DNA of 33,421 bases from Planctomycetota bacterium (GTDB taxonomy: Bacteria > Planctomycetota > UBA8742 > UBA2392), in assembly GCA_025993795.1 (NCBI GenBank), contig JAMQHL010000042.1:1-33421 (forward strand). The letters are read 5' to 3'. The translations under genes were made by a program, and so were the position numbers. Below are positions 24,471 through 32,666 of the stretch, piece by piece (position 1 is the first letter of the stretch; each line of letters begins with the position of its first letter). Under the pieces are notes generated by a model. That model did not search any database. It was not told the DNA's origin and saw only the letters and a program-made list of their open reading frames with translations.

Positions 24471-25153
24471 GCGCTCACCCGCCGACGCTGACGCGCCCCA
24501 AGCCAGAAAGCAACCAGCAGCGCGACCAGCGCAATCGCCACGCTTACTCCTGCCAGCCGCATGACTCCCGGCTCGCCGCCGGGGGCGTTAAGCAGCGTGT
24601 ATACTGCTACGGGAATCGTACGTGTCTGGCCTTCAATGTTGCCGGCAATCACGATCGTCGCGCCGAACTCGCCGAGCGCGCGGGCAAAACTCAGCACGGC
24701 GCCCGCAACCACGCCCGGCAATGAAAGCGGCAATGTCACGCGCAGAAAGGTTGCCCCGCGCCCGCGCCCCAAGCTGCGGGAGACATCCTCAAGGCGTCGG
24801 TCCACGCCCAGCACGCTCAGGCGTATGCCTTCTACCATCAGCGGAAAGCCGACAATTGCGGCAGCAATGACGCAGGCTGCTGTGGTGTAGGCGATGTGCC
24901 CGCCGGTCACCGAATGCCAGGCCGAGCCCAGGGGCCCGCTGCGTCCCAGCAACCAGAGCAGAACATAGCCCGTCACCACGGGTGGCAGCACCAGCGGCAA
25001 CATCACCAACCCTTGCAGCAGCGCGCGCGCGGGGTTGTGCCAGCGTGCGAACAGCCAGCCAAGCAGGATGCCCGGCACAACGGAGACCAGAACGCTCCAG
25101 CCAGCGACCTGGAACGACAGGAGAACAACTTCGGTTTCTGCGCCGGTGAGCAT
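24467..25153 (-). CDS. modB: Molybdate ABC transporter permease ModB (228 aa)
   Basis: This inner-membrane permease has about five to six hydrophobic helices. The EAA-type loop that contacts the ATPase is seen at about residues 120-150 (DVSRSLGRGRGATFLRVTLPLSLPG), followed by ALGEFGATIVIAGNI, which is characteristic of ModB. It lies 12 bases after modA and overlaps modC, forming a compact modABC operon. Confidence 0.92.
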   Translation of the reverse strand: MLTGAETEVVLLSFQVAGWSVLVSVVPGILLGWLFARWHNPARALLQGLVMLPLVLPPVVTGYVLLWLLGRSGPLGSAWHSVTGGHIAYTTAACVIAAAIVGFPLMVEGIRLSVLGVDRRLEDVSRSLGRGRGATFLRVTLPLSLPGVVAGAVLSFARALGEFGATIVIAGNIEGQTRTIPVAVYTLLNAPGGEPGVMRLAGVSVAIALVALLVAFWLGARQRRRVSA

Positions 25154-25165
25154 TGGGACTGCAGC

Positions 25166-25939
25166 CTAAGGTACGACAAAACCCGCATTATGAAGGGCCG
25201 CGCGGCCCGTTTCGCTTCGCAAGTGCTGCATGAAATGGTTCGCTCCTTCAGTGTTGGTCGCGCCTTTCACCACCGCCACGTAGTAGTCGATCGCGTCATG
25301 CAGGCCGGGGTCAACCGGAAAGAGCATCTGCACGCCGGCCATGCGGGCGTCGGTGGCATAGACAAATCCTGCGGCAATTTCGCCCGTGGCGACGGCGTTC
25401 AGCACCGCACGCACGTCTTTCTGGCCGATCAACCTGCCGCGGTGGCGGTCCAGCAGGCCGAGCTTCGTCAGCGCCTGTCGCGCGTAATCTCCGGCGGGTA
25501 CGCCTTCATCGGCAATCGCTACGCGCTCATCCGGCGCCAGCGAAGTCTCGAACAGCATTGCGGGTTCGATGATCTTGAATTGTGTCAGGCGGCCTCCGCT
25601 CCGCGAGACACACACCAACGAGTTGCGGGCGAACACCACGGGTTGGCCTTCAAGACGGCCCGCGCGCTCCAGATAGTCGGTCCACTTGCGGCTTGCGCTG
25701 ATGAACACGTCGGCGGGCGCGCCATCATCAATCTGGCGCGCAAGGTCACTCGTGGCGCCGTAGCTGGCGCGAACCTTCCCGCCCTCAAAGTCCGCGCTCA
25801 ATGCCGTGACCACATCGGTGACACTGGCGGCAGCGAACACCGTCACCGTGTCTGGGTCGGATTTGCGCCCGCAACCCGCGAGCAGCAGGAACAGGCAAGC
25901 AACAGTGAATGGCACGCGCAACAGGTAGACCATCCGCAC
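25166..25939 (-). CDS. modA: Molybdate-binding lipoprotein ModA (257 aa)
   Basis: A lipobox (LFLLLAGC, Cys23) anchors this periplasmic binding protein. The mature part begins TVTVFAAASVTDVVTAL, the usual ModA N-terminal strand with anion-binding serine, followed by ASYGATSDLARQIDDGAPADVF and SASRKW, then GEIAAGFVYATDARMAG. Length and gene order fit the molybdate system. No ModE-type operator or Moco riboswitch was recognised upstream. Confidence 0.92.
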   Translation of the reverse strand: MRMVYLLRVPFTVACLFLLLAGCGRKSDPDTVTVFAAASVTDVVTALSADFEGGKVRASYGATSDLARQIDDGAPADVFISASRKWTDYLERAGRLEGQPVVFARNSLVCVSRSGGRLTQFKIIEPAMLFETSLAPDERVAIADEGVPAGDYARQALTKLGLLDRHRGRLIGQKDVRAVLNAVATGEIAAGFVYATDARMAGVQMLFPVDPGLHDAIDYYVAVVKGATNTEGANHFMQHLRSETGRAALHNAGFVVP

Positions 25940-26019
25940 ATCATGCAGTCCCGTGCCCTGACACCCAAGACACTTCTCTCAGGCTTGGCGCACGCTGTTA
26001 ATACTTGCCCGCCCATTGC

Positions 26020-26025
26020 TATGCT
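26020..26025 (+). promoter_or_regulatory. -10 element (TATGCT) before the Nif3-family gene
   Basis: TATGCT ends six bases before ATG 26032. There is no Shine-Dalgarno, so transcription would begin at about the A of the start codon. A weak TGTTAA lies 18 bases upstream as a possible -35. Confidence 0.45.
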
Positions 26026-26031
26026 TCCGCT

Positions 26032-27132
26032 ATGAAAGTCTCGACGCTGGTTGACCTGCTGGATCGGCTGTACCCCTTCGCTTTGGCAGAAGAGTGGGAC
26101 AACGTCGGCTTGGTCGTTGGTGATTCCAAGGCCGAAGCCACCGGCGTCCTGTTCTGCCTTGACGTCACCCACGACGTGCTGGACGAAGCCATCGCTGCGG
26201 GTTGCAACGTGGTGGTCACGCACCACCCGGTGATTTTCCGGGGCATCAAGCGCATCAACATAGCCGAATTGCAGGGCGGCTTGATCGCCAAGGCGCTCAC
26301 GCACGGTGTTTCGCTGATCGCGCTGCACACCAACCTGGACAGCGCGGTGGGGGGCCTGAACGACACGCTGTGCGAGTTGCTGGAACTCATTGAGGTGAAG
26401 CCGCTGGTCGATAGCGGCCACGAGCGCTTCTTCAAACTGGCGGTGTTTGTGCCGCCCAGCCACGCCGAGAAAGTCCGGCTGGCACTGTGTGCACAGGGCG
26501 CGGGTGTGATCGGTGATTACGTTGATTGCAGTTTCAGCATTGCCGGCGAGGGCAGCTTTCGCGGTCTTGAGGGCCGCACGAAGCCGTTTTCCGGCACACC
26601 GGGGAAGCTTGAGCGCGCCAACGAACTGCGCCTTGAGGTGCTGCTGCGCCGTGAAATCGCGGGCCGCGTGATCGGCGCGCTGCATGAAGCGCACCCGTAT
26701 GAAGAAGTCGCCTACGACCTTTACCCGCTGCACAACAAGGAAAAAGGCACCGGCCTTGCGCGCATCGGCAAGTTGGCCACCCCGGAGCCCTTCCGCGCAT
26801 TTATCAGGCGCGTCGAATCGCTGGGCATTCTTGTGACCCGCGTACTGGGCGATGATGCCCGGACCGTACGCAAGGTCGCGCTGTGCAGCGGCGCGGGCGC
26901 CGATTTTCTGCCCAATGCCATCAGCGCGGGCGCAGACGTTTACGTTACGGCCGAGATCAAGCACCATCTGGGGCTCGCGGCGGCGCACAAGGGCATGGCG
27001 CTTGTCGAGACGGACCACTATACGCTTGAGCGGCTTCACTGGCCGAAACTGGCAGGACTGCTGAACGAGCAGCACAAGGACCTGAAAACGAAAGTAAGCG
27101 AACGTGGACCCGAACTCTGGCGCCGCCCGTAA
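26032..27132 (+). CDS. Nif3-like dinuclear metal centre protein, YqfO type (366 aa)
   Basis: Nif3/YqfO/YbgI proteins (PF01784, DUF34) form toroidal hexamers and bind two metals per subunit. The N-terminal lobe has WDNVGLVVGD and the metal-binding VVTHHPVIF, with HTNLDSAVGGLND; the C-terminal lobe has CSGAGADFL, DVYVTAEIKHH and the second metal site VETDHYTLE. A central insert of about 100 residues (FVPPSHAEKVRLAL through HPYEEVAYDLYPL) is the PII/CutA1-like domain of the longer members. A role as GTP cyclohydrolase-type enzyme has been proposed for some relatives, but its function here is unknown. It overlaps the next gene by 29 bases. Confidence 0.9.
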   Translation: MKVSTLVDLLDRLYPFALAEEWDNVGLVVGDSKAEATGVLFCLDVTHDVLDEAIAAGCNVVVTHHPVIFRGIKRINIAELQGGLIAKALTHGVSLIALHTNLDSAVGGLNDTLCELLELIEVKPLVDSGHERFFKLAVFVPPSHAEKVRLALCAQGAGVIGDYVDCSFSIAGEGSFRGLEGRTKPFSGTPGKLERANELRLEVLLRREIAGRVIGALHEAHPYEEVAYDLYPLHNKEKGTGLARIGKLATPEPFRAFIRRVESLGILVTRVLGDDARTVRKVALCSGAGADFLPNAISAGADVYVTAEIKHHLGLAAAHKGMALVETDHYTLERLHWPKLAGLLNEQHKDLKTKVSERGPELWRRP

Positions 27133-27799
27133 GCTCGCGCGGAAGATGACCAAGCCCTCCGTCACCTATGAGCGCGAAGGCGCGCCGGGCAAGCGCGTAC
27201 CCCGGCCAATCCCGTTCAAGGCCAAGCGCGCGGCTGCCATTCTCAGCGTGCTGGTGATTCTGGTGGTCGCCCTGCCTGCGATACTCGAGCTTTCGGGTGT
27301 GTACGTGGATATTGGCCCGTGGCTGAGTCTGCTGATCACGCTGCCGATGACGTTGCTGGCGATTGCGTGGATGGGTTTTCTGCGCGACGGACTGGCGGCC
27401 AACCTGATCAGCGCCGCGGCGATTTTGTTCGCGCTGAGCGTGGCCTACGCCACCACGTTCAGCCCCCAGGACTTCGAGTCGTATCACTCGCTTACGGTGC
27501 GCAGCGCAGGCATCGCCGTGTGCGGCGTCGTGCTGCTGTTCTTCTGGCTTGGCCTGCGCACGCACCTGCGCGACCTGCACTACCTGATTGACCAGGGCCA
27601 GAGCATGCAGGACATCATGATGCGCTACCAGCAGGCCAACGTGATTCGCAAAGCCGGCGGCAAACCGGCCATGACCGAAGACGGCAAAGTAGTGGACGTA
27701 AACGAAGTCCAAGGGCGCCCAGGCTTTCGACAGAAGCCAGCCAAGACCGCAAAGCAACAAGGCGAGAAGAAGACACGCAAGAAACCCAAGGTTCGGTAA
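27104..27799 (+). CDS. Four-helix membrane protein of unknown function (231 aa)
   Basis: A basic N-terminus (PRPIPFKAKRA) precedes four hydrophobic segments at about residues 47-63, 73-93, 98-117 and 134-152. A cytoplasmic helical region with LHYLIDQGQSMQDIMMRYQQ follows, and the tail is strongly basic (KPAKTAKQQGEKKTRKKPKV). I do not recognise the family. GTG 27104, inside the Nif3 gene, opens the frame; ATG 27146 is an alternative with GGAAG too close for a normal ribosome site. Overlap suggests coupling to the Nif3 gene. Confidence 0.75.
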   Translation: MDPNSGAARKLARKMTKPSVTYEREGAPGKRVPRPIPFKAKRAAAILSVLVILVVALPAILELSGVYVDIGPWLSLLITLPMTLLAIAWMGFLRDGLAANLISAAAILFALSVAYATTFSPQDFESYHSLTVRSAGIAVCGVVLLFFWLGLRTHLRDLHYLIDQGQSMQDIMMRYQQANVIRKAGGKPAMTEDGKVVDVNEVQGRPGFRQKPAKTAKQQGEKKTRKKPKVR

Positions 27800-28103
27800 A
27801 TGCTGTTGTCCCCAGATGAACGCCGATGCACGCAGATGAGTCCGCGTTCGAGATCTATCCGCACCCCGAAGGGGTGCGGAGATCCCAGCCCTTAAGGCTT
27901 CACGGAATTGAGCCACAAGAAGAGTCCCTTTGGGACTGATGCTTCTTCCGCCCCTGCGGGGCTCGACTGACTCGCCATTCGCTAACCCACGGCTTGCGCC
28001 GTGGGCTGGAGTCGCAGACTCCTTCGGAGTGCACGTCTGACTGAATCCGCATCTCGGCCCCGTGTGCGGCGCTGTCCCATTGTTTGTCCCGGTGCGAGAC
28101 AAC
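27800..28103. other. Intergenic region with a hairpin array
   Basis: There is no gene in this 304-base gap. It holds a short degenerate CAGATGAACGC/GCAGATG repeat at 27813-27839 and then six consecutive small hairpins between about 27857 and 28040, listed separately. Confidence 0.6.
27857..28040. repeat. Array of six small hairpins
   Basis: The stems are: CCGCACCCC/GGGGTGCGG (27859-27879, loop GAA), AGCC/GGCT (27887-27899), AGTCCC/GGGACT (27923-27937, loop TTT, flanked by AAGAAG/CTTCTT), GCCCC/GGGGC (27950-27962, loop TGC), CCCACGGC/GCCGTGGG (27986-28005, loop TTGC) and ACTCC/GGAGT (28018-28030, loop TTC). They differ in sequence but share GC-rich stems and tiny loops. The fifth has the GCTTGCGC core and GGGCT end of the REP-like family. 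The array lies between convergent genes and may end transcription of both or be a mobile REP cluster. Confidence 0.6.
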
Positions 28104-29498
28104 CTACCCCAAGATGTGCAGTGGTTTGGTGAGGTCCCATCCTGCGGCATCTTTTGCCAGTTCGATGACTTCGCGGGCGTTTTCGGCTGCGAGTGGGTCT
28201 ACCTCTATGGCTGGCGGGCGCTTGCCTGTGGCGGTTTCCACGGCCTTGCCGAAGTAGTCCTGATAGGCCTGCTTGAAGCCTTCGGGGCTGTGGGGGCCAT
28301 CGGTGTTCTTGACCGGCAGGAACTGTTCTTCGCGCGGGACTTCCAGGCACATCACGTTGCCGGCCAGCGGAATCGTGTCGAAGATGAAACGCTCGAACTT
28401 GTACGCGTTCGGCGCTGCAGGCTCGACAGTGTTGCCGTCGCGATCGACGTGGGGGACTTTCTTATGGGCGGCATGCAGCGGCAGATCGGTGCCGTTTTGC
28501 GCCAGGCGGGTTAGAAAGTCCACGTTGAAGGCGTGCACGGCGATGCTGCCGGCCCAGTATCTCAGGTCATTGCCCGCGCGTTCATTGCTTTGGGCCTCGC
28601 TGAACTCGGTGTATTCGACAATGCCGGGTACGCCGTCATCGAGACAGTAAATGCCTACCTTCTCGGTGGGGTCCTGTTTGCGCACGACTTTCAGGCTGAC
28701 CTCGGCGCCCTGCGCAATGTGCAGGCCCAGAAACGCGCTGTCAGCGACGGGCGTCTGGGCGTTATCGACCTGCAGATAACTGAGACAGCGCACGCCGCGC
28801 GCGCGCATGTCGGCAAGCATGCCCTTGACGTGTAAAGCCTGCAGCACGCCGCCGTGGCCGTCGGGGCCGCTGAACAGGGCATCACGGCTGGCCATGACCA
28901 GCTTGCCTTCAGCATCAAGAGCCGGCATTTCACCCTGGGCAAAGAACTTCACGTCGTCGGGCTCAAGGCCGAAGAAGTTGTTGTCCTGCCAGAAGTTGAC
29001 GGTCGCGCTTTCGTTGTGAGTGCCGACCATGATGTACAGCGGCGGGGTAACGCCGTGCTCAAGGCCGACGCGGCGCAGCTTGCGGGCGAACACCTCAAAC
29101 AGCGTCATGCCGGTCAGCGGCAGGACCGGAAAGCAGCCCTTGGGGCCGTCAAAGCCCAGCCGCGTGCCCTGCCCGCCTGCGACCAGCAGCGCAGCCACGT
29201 GGCCATCGCGCAGGGCCTTGTCGCCAATGGGTGCCACGGCGCGGGCGGCGTCGGCCAGCGCGTACGGAAACCCGCGATCGGCAAGCTCAAACACCGGGGC
29301 CGGGGCAAGAGACCGGGCGTGGGGCGCGGCCAGTGCAGTGACGGCTGCGTGCAGCTCGCGGAGTCTTGACAGGTCAACAGCGGCAAGCTGGCGTGCCAGG
29401 CGGCGCCGGGCGCGTTCGCCCAGCTCGTCCCACCATGCAAACACGTGGCCCTGCCCCGCAGATTCAAAGTCGGCGCGAAGTTGGTCGTGGTCTGCCAT
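28104..29498 (-). CDS. UDPGP-family nucleotidyltransferase (UDP-GlcNAc/UDP-sugar pyrophosphorylase-like, 464 aa)
   Basis: The protein resembles eukaryotic-type UTP-sugar-1-phosphate uridylyltransferases (UAP1/UGP). The nucleotide-binding motif LLVAGGQGTRLGFDGPKG lies at residues 104-121, followed by YIMVGTHN, FFAQGEMPALD, ASRDALFSGPDGHGG, LSYLQVDN, and the KFERFIFD segment typical of UAP. Such enzymes make UDP-GlcNAc or UDP-glucose for envelope polymers. UDPGP-type enzymes are uncommon in most bacteria but frequent in planctomycetes. The start ATG 29498 has AAAAGG about five bases upstream. Sugar specificity cannot be set from sequence alone. Confidence 0.88.
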   Translation of the reverse strand: MADHDQLRADFESAGQGHVFAWWDELGERARRRLARQLAAVDLSRLRELHAAVTALAAPHARSLAPAPVFELADRGFPYALADAARAVAPIGDKALRDGHVAALLVAGGQGTRLGFDGPKGCFPVLPLTGMTLFEVFARKLRRVGLEHGVTPPLYIMVGTHNESATVNFWQDNNFFGLEPDDVKFFAQGEMPALDAEGKLVMASRDALFSGPDGHGGVLQALHVKGMLADMRARGVRCLSYLQVDNAQTPVADSAFLGLHIAQGAEVSLKVVRKQDPTEKVGIYCLDDGVPGIVEYTEFSEAQSNERAGNDLRYWAGSIAVHAFNVDFLTRLAQNGTDLPLHAAHKKVPHVDRDGNTVEPAAPNAYKFERFIFDTIPLAGNVMCLEVPREEQFLPVKNTDGPHSPEGFKQAYQDYFGKAVETATGKRPPAIEVDPLAAENAREVIELAKDAAGWDLTKPLHILG

Positions 29499-29514
29499 GC
29501 CTGCCTTTTACTGA

Positions 29515-29538
29515 AACGGGCCGGCGTGCCGGCCCGTT
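29515..29538 (-). terminator. Palindromic terminator after the FSPPPP gene
   Basis: AACGGGCCGG and CCGGCCCGTT pair perfectly around CGTG, 20 bases past the stop at 29559 on the minus strand. Only a short TTTC follows. It resembles the hairpin at 17230-17257 in composition (CGGGGCCGGC versus CGGGCCGGC). Confidence 0.6.
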
Positions 29539-29558
29539 CGGGTGCTGAAGATTGCGTG

Positions 29559-31622
29559 TTATCCGCCGCTGTTTTCCGGGGGCGAATTGTCTGCCGGCGA
29601 ATTCTCCGGTACTCCGATCGGCTCTTGCGGGACGGTGCCCGGCTTGCGCCGTGGCGGCCGGCCGGTGATGGTGTCGTAGATGTCCTGCACATAATCGTAA
29701 ATCGGGGCCGCGCTGCGGTGATTGCGCAACTGGTCGAGCTGCTCAATGCCGTGGCCCGGGTAGGCGATCGGCGTGATCAGCAGGCCAAGCACGATCACCA
29801 GCAACAGCAGAAACAGCAGAATCACGCGCGAGCTGGTCTTGCTTTTCTTCTTCTTCTCGCCTTCTTCTCCCTCTGCTTCGGGCACCGCGACCTTGTCGCG
29901 GGGCAGGTCGCGCTTGCCGGTGTGCTTCTTTTCTTTGGGCGCCTTGGGCGGGAACTTGCCCGCGCCCTTGCCGCCGGGCGCGCCTGCAGGCTCGTGCTCA
30001 GGCATGTCCTCGGGAATGTCGGCGCCAATGTCGTCGCCGGGCAGCTCGTCGGCCAGATCTTCGGGCACGGATACCGGTACCTGGCTGCTTGGGGGGCGTT
30101 GTGCCGCGCGACGCTTTGACGTGGTGCGGTTAACGCCGCTGCTGCTGGTGCCCACGCCGCGGCGCAGGGGATGTACGGCATCACCCTCAGACGGTGACGT
30201 CGGCACGTCATCCATGGGCTTGCCGACCGGAATATCTACCTCGCCGAAGTCGTCGGCACCCTGGCGGCCGCGCGCACTGGCCTGCTTGCGCTCGGTGTCG
30301 CGGCGGCGTTCTTCGTACTCAGGCGGCGGCGGGCTGAACACGGTGGCGTCCATGTCGGCGCCTGCAACCGCGTCTTCGAACCCCGCCGGTTCGTCCATCG
30401 CCGGCTCGCCCCAATCGTCGCCCATGGGTTCCGGTTCGGGCTCGGGGGCGACCTGCCGGTCGCGCGGGTGAAACCCCGGCGGCGGCGGGCTGAACATCGT
30501 CTTTTCCATCGCACCGGTCTTCTGGCGCGGTGAACCTATGCCCGGAGGCGGCGGGCTGAACATCGTGGCGTCAAGGTTGCCACCGCCGCGCGCGCCCGGC
30601 ATGGGTGCGGAATCAAGTTCTTCCGGCGAGCGTATGTCGTTGCCGAAGTCGTCAAACCCGTCGCCCGCCGGGTTCAGGTCGTTCATCGGCGCCGCATACG
30701 CCGGTTGCTGGGGTCGTTGTGGCTGCGGCTGGAATGCCGGCTGGCGCCTTGGCGGCGGGGCCGGGTCTTCGTCAAATCCAGCGCCGATCGTCGGCAATTC
30801 TTCATCTTCAGGCGACCCGAAACCGTCGAACTCAACCGGCAGGCTTGAGAGCTTGGGGCTGGAGTCCATGCGGCTCAATTCTTGCGGCTCACCGCCGAAT
30901 GGGTCACCGCCGAACGGCGCCTCGTCGCCAAACCCGTCGCCCTGGGGCTGAAGGTCGTCGCCGCCGAACCCGCCGTGCATGGGCTCAGGCTGCATTTCGT
31001 TGAATCCGCCGCCATAAGGCTCTGGTTGCATCTCGTCGCCGAATGGCTCAGGCTGCATTTCGTCGCCAAACCCGCCGCCCATGGGCTGCATCGGCATCGG
31101 CTCGGGCGACATGGCGTCGCCGCCGAAAGGGTCGCCGCCGAAGGGGCTGGCATTGTCGTCGCCGAAGAATGCCGCGGCTTCCTGGTCCTGCTTGCGTTGC
31201 TGTTCGGCCTTTGAGCGTTCGCGTTCGTTGCGAATCTTGTTCTGCATCTCGGGCGGCGGAGGCGAGAACACTGTGGCGTCGGGGTCGCCGCCGGACATGC
31301 CGCTGAACTGCGGCACGGCTTCGCCGGCAAAGTTCTGCGCGCCGACAGGCCCGGTCGCCGGCCGCTGCTGGCGGCGGGCGTCAACGCCCGGGCGATCCAG
31401 CTTGCCGGTGCGTTTCTTGACGACCTTGATGTTCAGGTCGCGGTCAATCTGCGAAAGCTGATCCTCAGAGAGAAGTTTGGACTTCTCAAGGATCATGCGA
31501 ACGCTGACCTTCTTGCCCTGGCCGTCCAGTTGTTGCTGTTTCGCCAGTACCGTCTGCAGCCGCTGTGGCGTGAGAAACCCGCGTGCGACCGCCTGCTGAC
31601 CGTATCGAAGATTGATTGGCAT
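29559..31622 (-). CDS. Long disordered single-pass protein with four FSPPPP motifs (687 aa)
   Basis: I do not know this family. Residues 1-70 form a compact helical domain (GQQAVARGFLTPQRLQTVLA, then VRMILEKSKLLSEDQLSQID) resembling small helical N-terminal modules of GspE/MshE-type and planctomycete signalling proteins. Residues 70-595 are low-complexity and acidic, with four [DE]xT[VM]FSPPPP motifs (residues 115-124, 351-360, 373-382, 425-434) and repeated FGDEMQPEP / PFGGD units (about 160-245). A Lys-rich stretch (560-598) precedes one transmembrane helix (599-620) and a 65-residue Pro-rich tail. By the positive-inside rule most of it is cytoplasmic. The Thr before VF/MF could be a kinase site read by FHA domains; this is inference. 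Confidence 0.8.
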   Translation of the reverse strand: MPINLRYGQQAVARGFLTPQRLQTVLAKQQQLDGQGKKVSVRMILEKSKLLSEDQLSQIDRDLNIKVVKKRTGKLDRPGVDARRQQRPATGPVGAQNFAGEAVPQFSGMSGGDPDATVFSPPPPEMQNKIRNERERSKAEQQRKQDQEAAAFFGDDNASPFGGDPFGGDAMSPEPMPMQPMGGGFGDEMQPEPFGDEMQPEPYGGGFNEMQPEPMHGGFGGDDLQPQGDGFGDEAPFGGDPFGGEPQELSRMDSSPKLSSLPVEFDGFGSPEDEELPTIGAGFDEDPAPPPRRQPAFQPQPQRPQQPAYAAPMNDLNPAGDGFDDFGNDIRSPEELDSAPMPGARGGGNLDATMFSPPPPGIGSPRQKTGAMEKTMFSPPPPGFHPRDRQVAPEPEPEPMGDDWGEPAMDEPAGFEDAVAGADMDATVFSPPPPEYEERRRDTERKQASARGRQGADDFGEVDIPVGKPMDDVPTSPSEGDAVHPLRRGVGTSSSGVNRTTSKRRAAQRPPSSQVPVSVPEDLADELPGDDIGADIPEDMPEHEPAGAPGGKGAGKFPPKAPKEKKHTGKRDLPRDKVAVPEAEGEEGEKKKKSKTSSRVILLFLLLLVIVLGLLITPIAYPGHGIEQLDQLRNHRSAAPIYDYVQDIYDTITGRPPRRKPGTVPQEPIGVPENSPADNSPPENSGG

Positions 31623-31729
31623 CTTGTTGGTTCGCCCCCAGGTGGGCCAAAGGCCAGCCTGTCAGCAGCGCCCTAACGAGCGCGCTTGTATGCACTTACA
31701 GGCTGATTCCCGAGTTTCAAAGCAACCCC

Positions 31730-31762
31730 GGGTGAGCATCAACTCACCCAGCGCAAGAGTAT
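31730..31762 (-). promoter_or_regulatory. TATACT -10 and leader hairpin upstream of the FSPPPP gene
   Basis: TATACT on the minus strand (31762-31757) is followed at once by a seven-base-pair hairpin, GGGTGAG (31730-31736) with CTCACCC (31743-31749) and loop CATCAA. A transcript from this -10 would have the hairpin at its 5' end and a leader of about 128 bases. The -35 is weak. The hairpin may instead end the methyltransferase transcript, but no T-run follows. Confidence 0.4.
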
Positions 31763-31774
31763 AACTCCGCGCTT

Positions 31775-32545
31775 TCAATGCGATAGCCTGCTGAGTGCCA
31801 GCTTCACGGCGTCGGCGTTGCTGTCCACACCAAGCCAACGGCGTCCCAGTTTGCGGGCCGCTACCAGCGTGCTGCCGCTGCCGCAGCACAGGTCCACCAC
31901 CAGCGCACCCGGGTTCGTGAAGCACTCGACCAGGCGGCACACCAAGGCCAGCGGCTTCTGGGTTGGGTACCCCGCATGCTCTTTCATGTTGCCGCGCAGG
32001 GCCGGGATCTCCCAGACGTCGCGCAGGCCGCTGAGGGTATACGGGCCGTCGCCATCGTCGTGGATCTGCACGTTGGAAAACCCGTAGTGATGGGCCAGCC
32101 GGCTCTTTTCAGTAGAAGGGTTGAAAACGTACTTCGGCCCGTTGGCAAAGACATGGATGGTGTCGTGCTTTCGCCGCAGGTGGCGCTTGCTGCCGCCACC
32201 GGTGCGGTAGGCCCAGATGATCTCGTTGACGAAGGCGTCGGCGCCAAAGAGGCGTTCAAGCTCGACGCGTCCCCAGTGGCTGGCGCGCCAGTCAAGGTGC
32301 AGCGCCAGCAGCCCGTGCACGGATAGCAGGGGACGCGCGGCTTCCAGCAGCCTGCGCAGGAAGGCCAGGTACTCGGCCAAGCCGCCGGGCCAGCGGTCGT
32401 CGTAGTGGTGGCCGGTGGGGTGGCTGCGGCGCTTGTTGGTGAAGAACGGGGGGTCCAGATAGATGAGGTCTGCGTGTCCTTGAGGCAGGTCGGGCGCGAG
32501 CGCCAGTGAATCACCGTGCAGAATCGTGTTTTCGGGCTTGTTCAC
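31775..32545 (-). CDS. DNA N4/N6-methyltransferase, beta class, apparently solitary (256 aa)
   Basis: The catalytic motif IV is LIYLDPPF, near the N-terminus, and the SAM-binding motif I, VVDLCCGSGSTLVAARKLG, lies near the C-terminus after YPTQKPLALVCRLVE. That order marks a beta-class N6_N4 methyltransferase (PF01555), which methylates adenine N6 or cytosine N4. GTG 32545 is the likely start (NKPENTILHGDSL); a TTG at 32581 would add 12 residues. No restriction enzyme or specificity gene lies nearby, so it is probably an orphan regulatory or phage-derived enzyme. The target site is unknown. Confidence 0.87.
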   Translation of the reverse strand: MNKPENTILHGDSLALAPDLPQGHADLIYLDPPFFTNKRRSHPTGHHYDDRWPGGLAEYLAFLRRLLEAARPLLSVHGLLALHLDWRASHWGRVELERLFGADAFVNEIIWAYRTGGGSKRHLRRKHDTIHVFANGPKYVFNPSTEKSRLAHHYGFSNVQIHDDGDGPYTLSGLRDVWEIPALRGNMKEHAGYPTQKPLALVCRLVECFTNPGALVVDLCCGSGSTLVAARKLGRRWLGVDSNADAVKLALSRLSH

Positions 32546-32653
32546 AGCACGAGTTATGTTCCGGCCCGCGCGGCAGGGCAATACGAATCATGCGGAATGC
32601 GCGCAGGCAAGCGGCACCGCCAGTGGGCTATGGCCCTATGGGTGCGCGCCGGT

Positions 32654-32659
32654 TAACGT
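32654..32659 (+). promoter_or_regulatory. Possible -10 element (TAACGT) before the DLH-like gene
   Basis: TAACGT fits TANNNT and ends seven bases before ATG 32667. There is no Shine-Dalgarno. This is the weakest of the candidate leaderless promoters. Confidence 0.25.
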
Positions 32660-32666
32660 ACGCATC

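Noticed and set aside
25940..26031. Molybdenum cofactor riboswitch or ModE operator before modA
   Set aside because: The gap is only 92 bases, and no conserved riboswitch elements or ATCGNTATATA-like operator halves were seen.
27857..28040. CRISPR array
   Set aside because: The hairpins differ in sequence, there is no constant repeat or even spacer length, and no cas gene is present.
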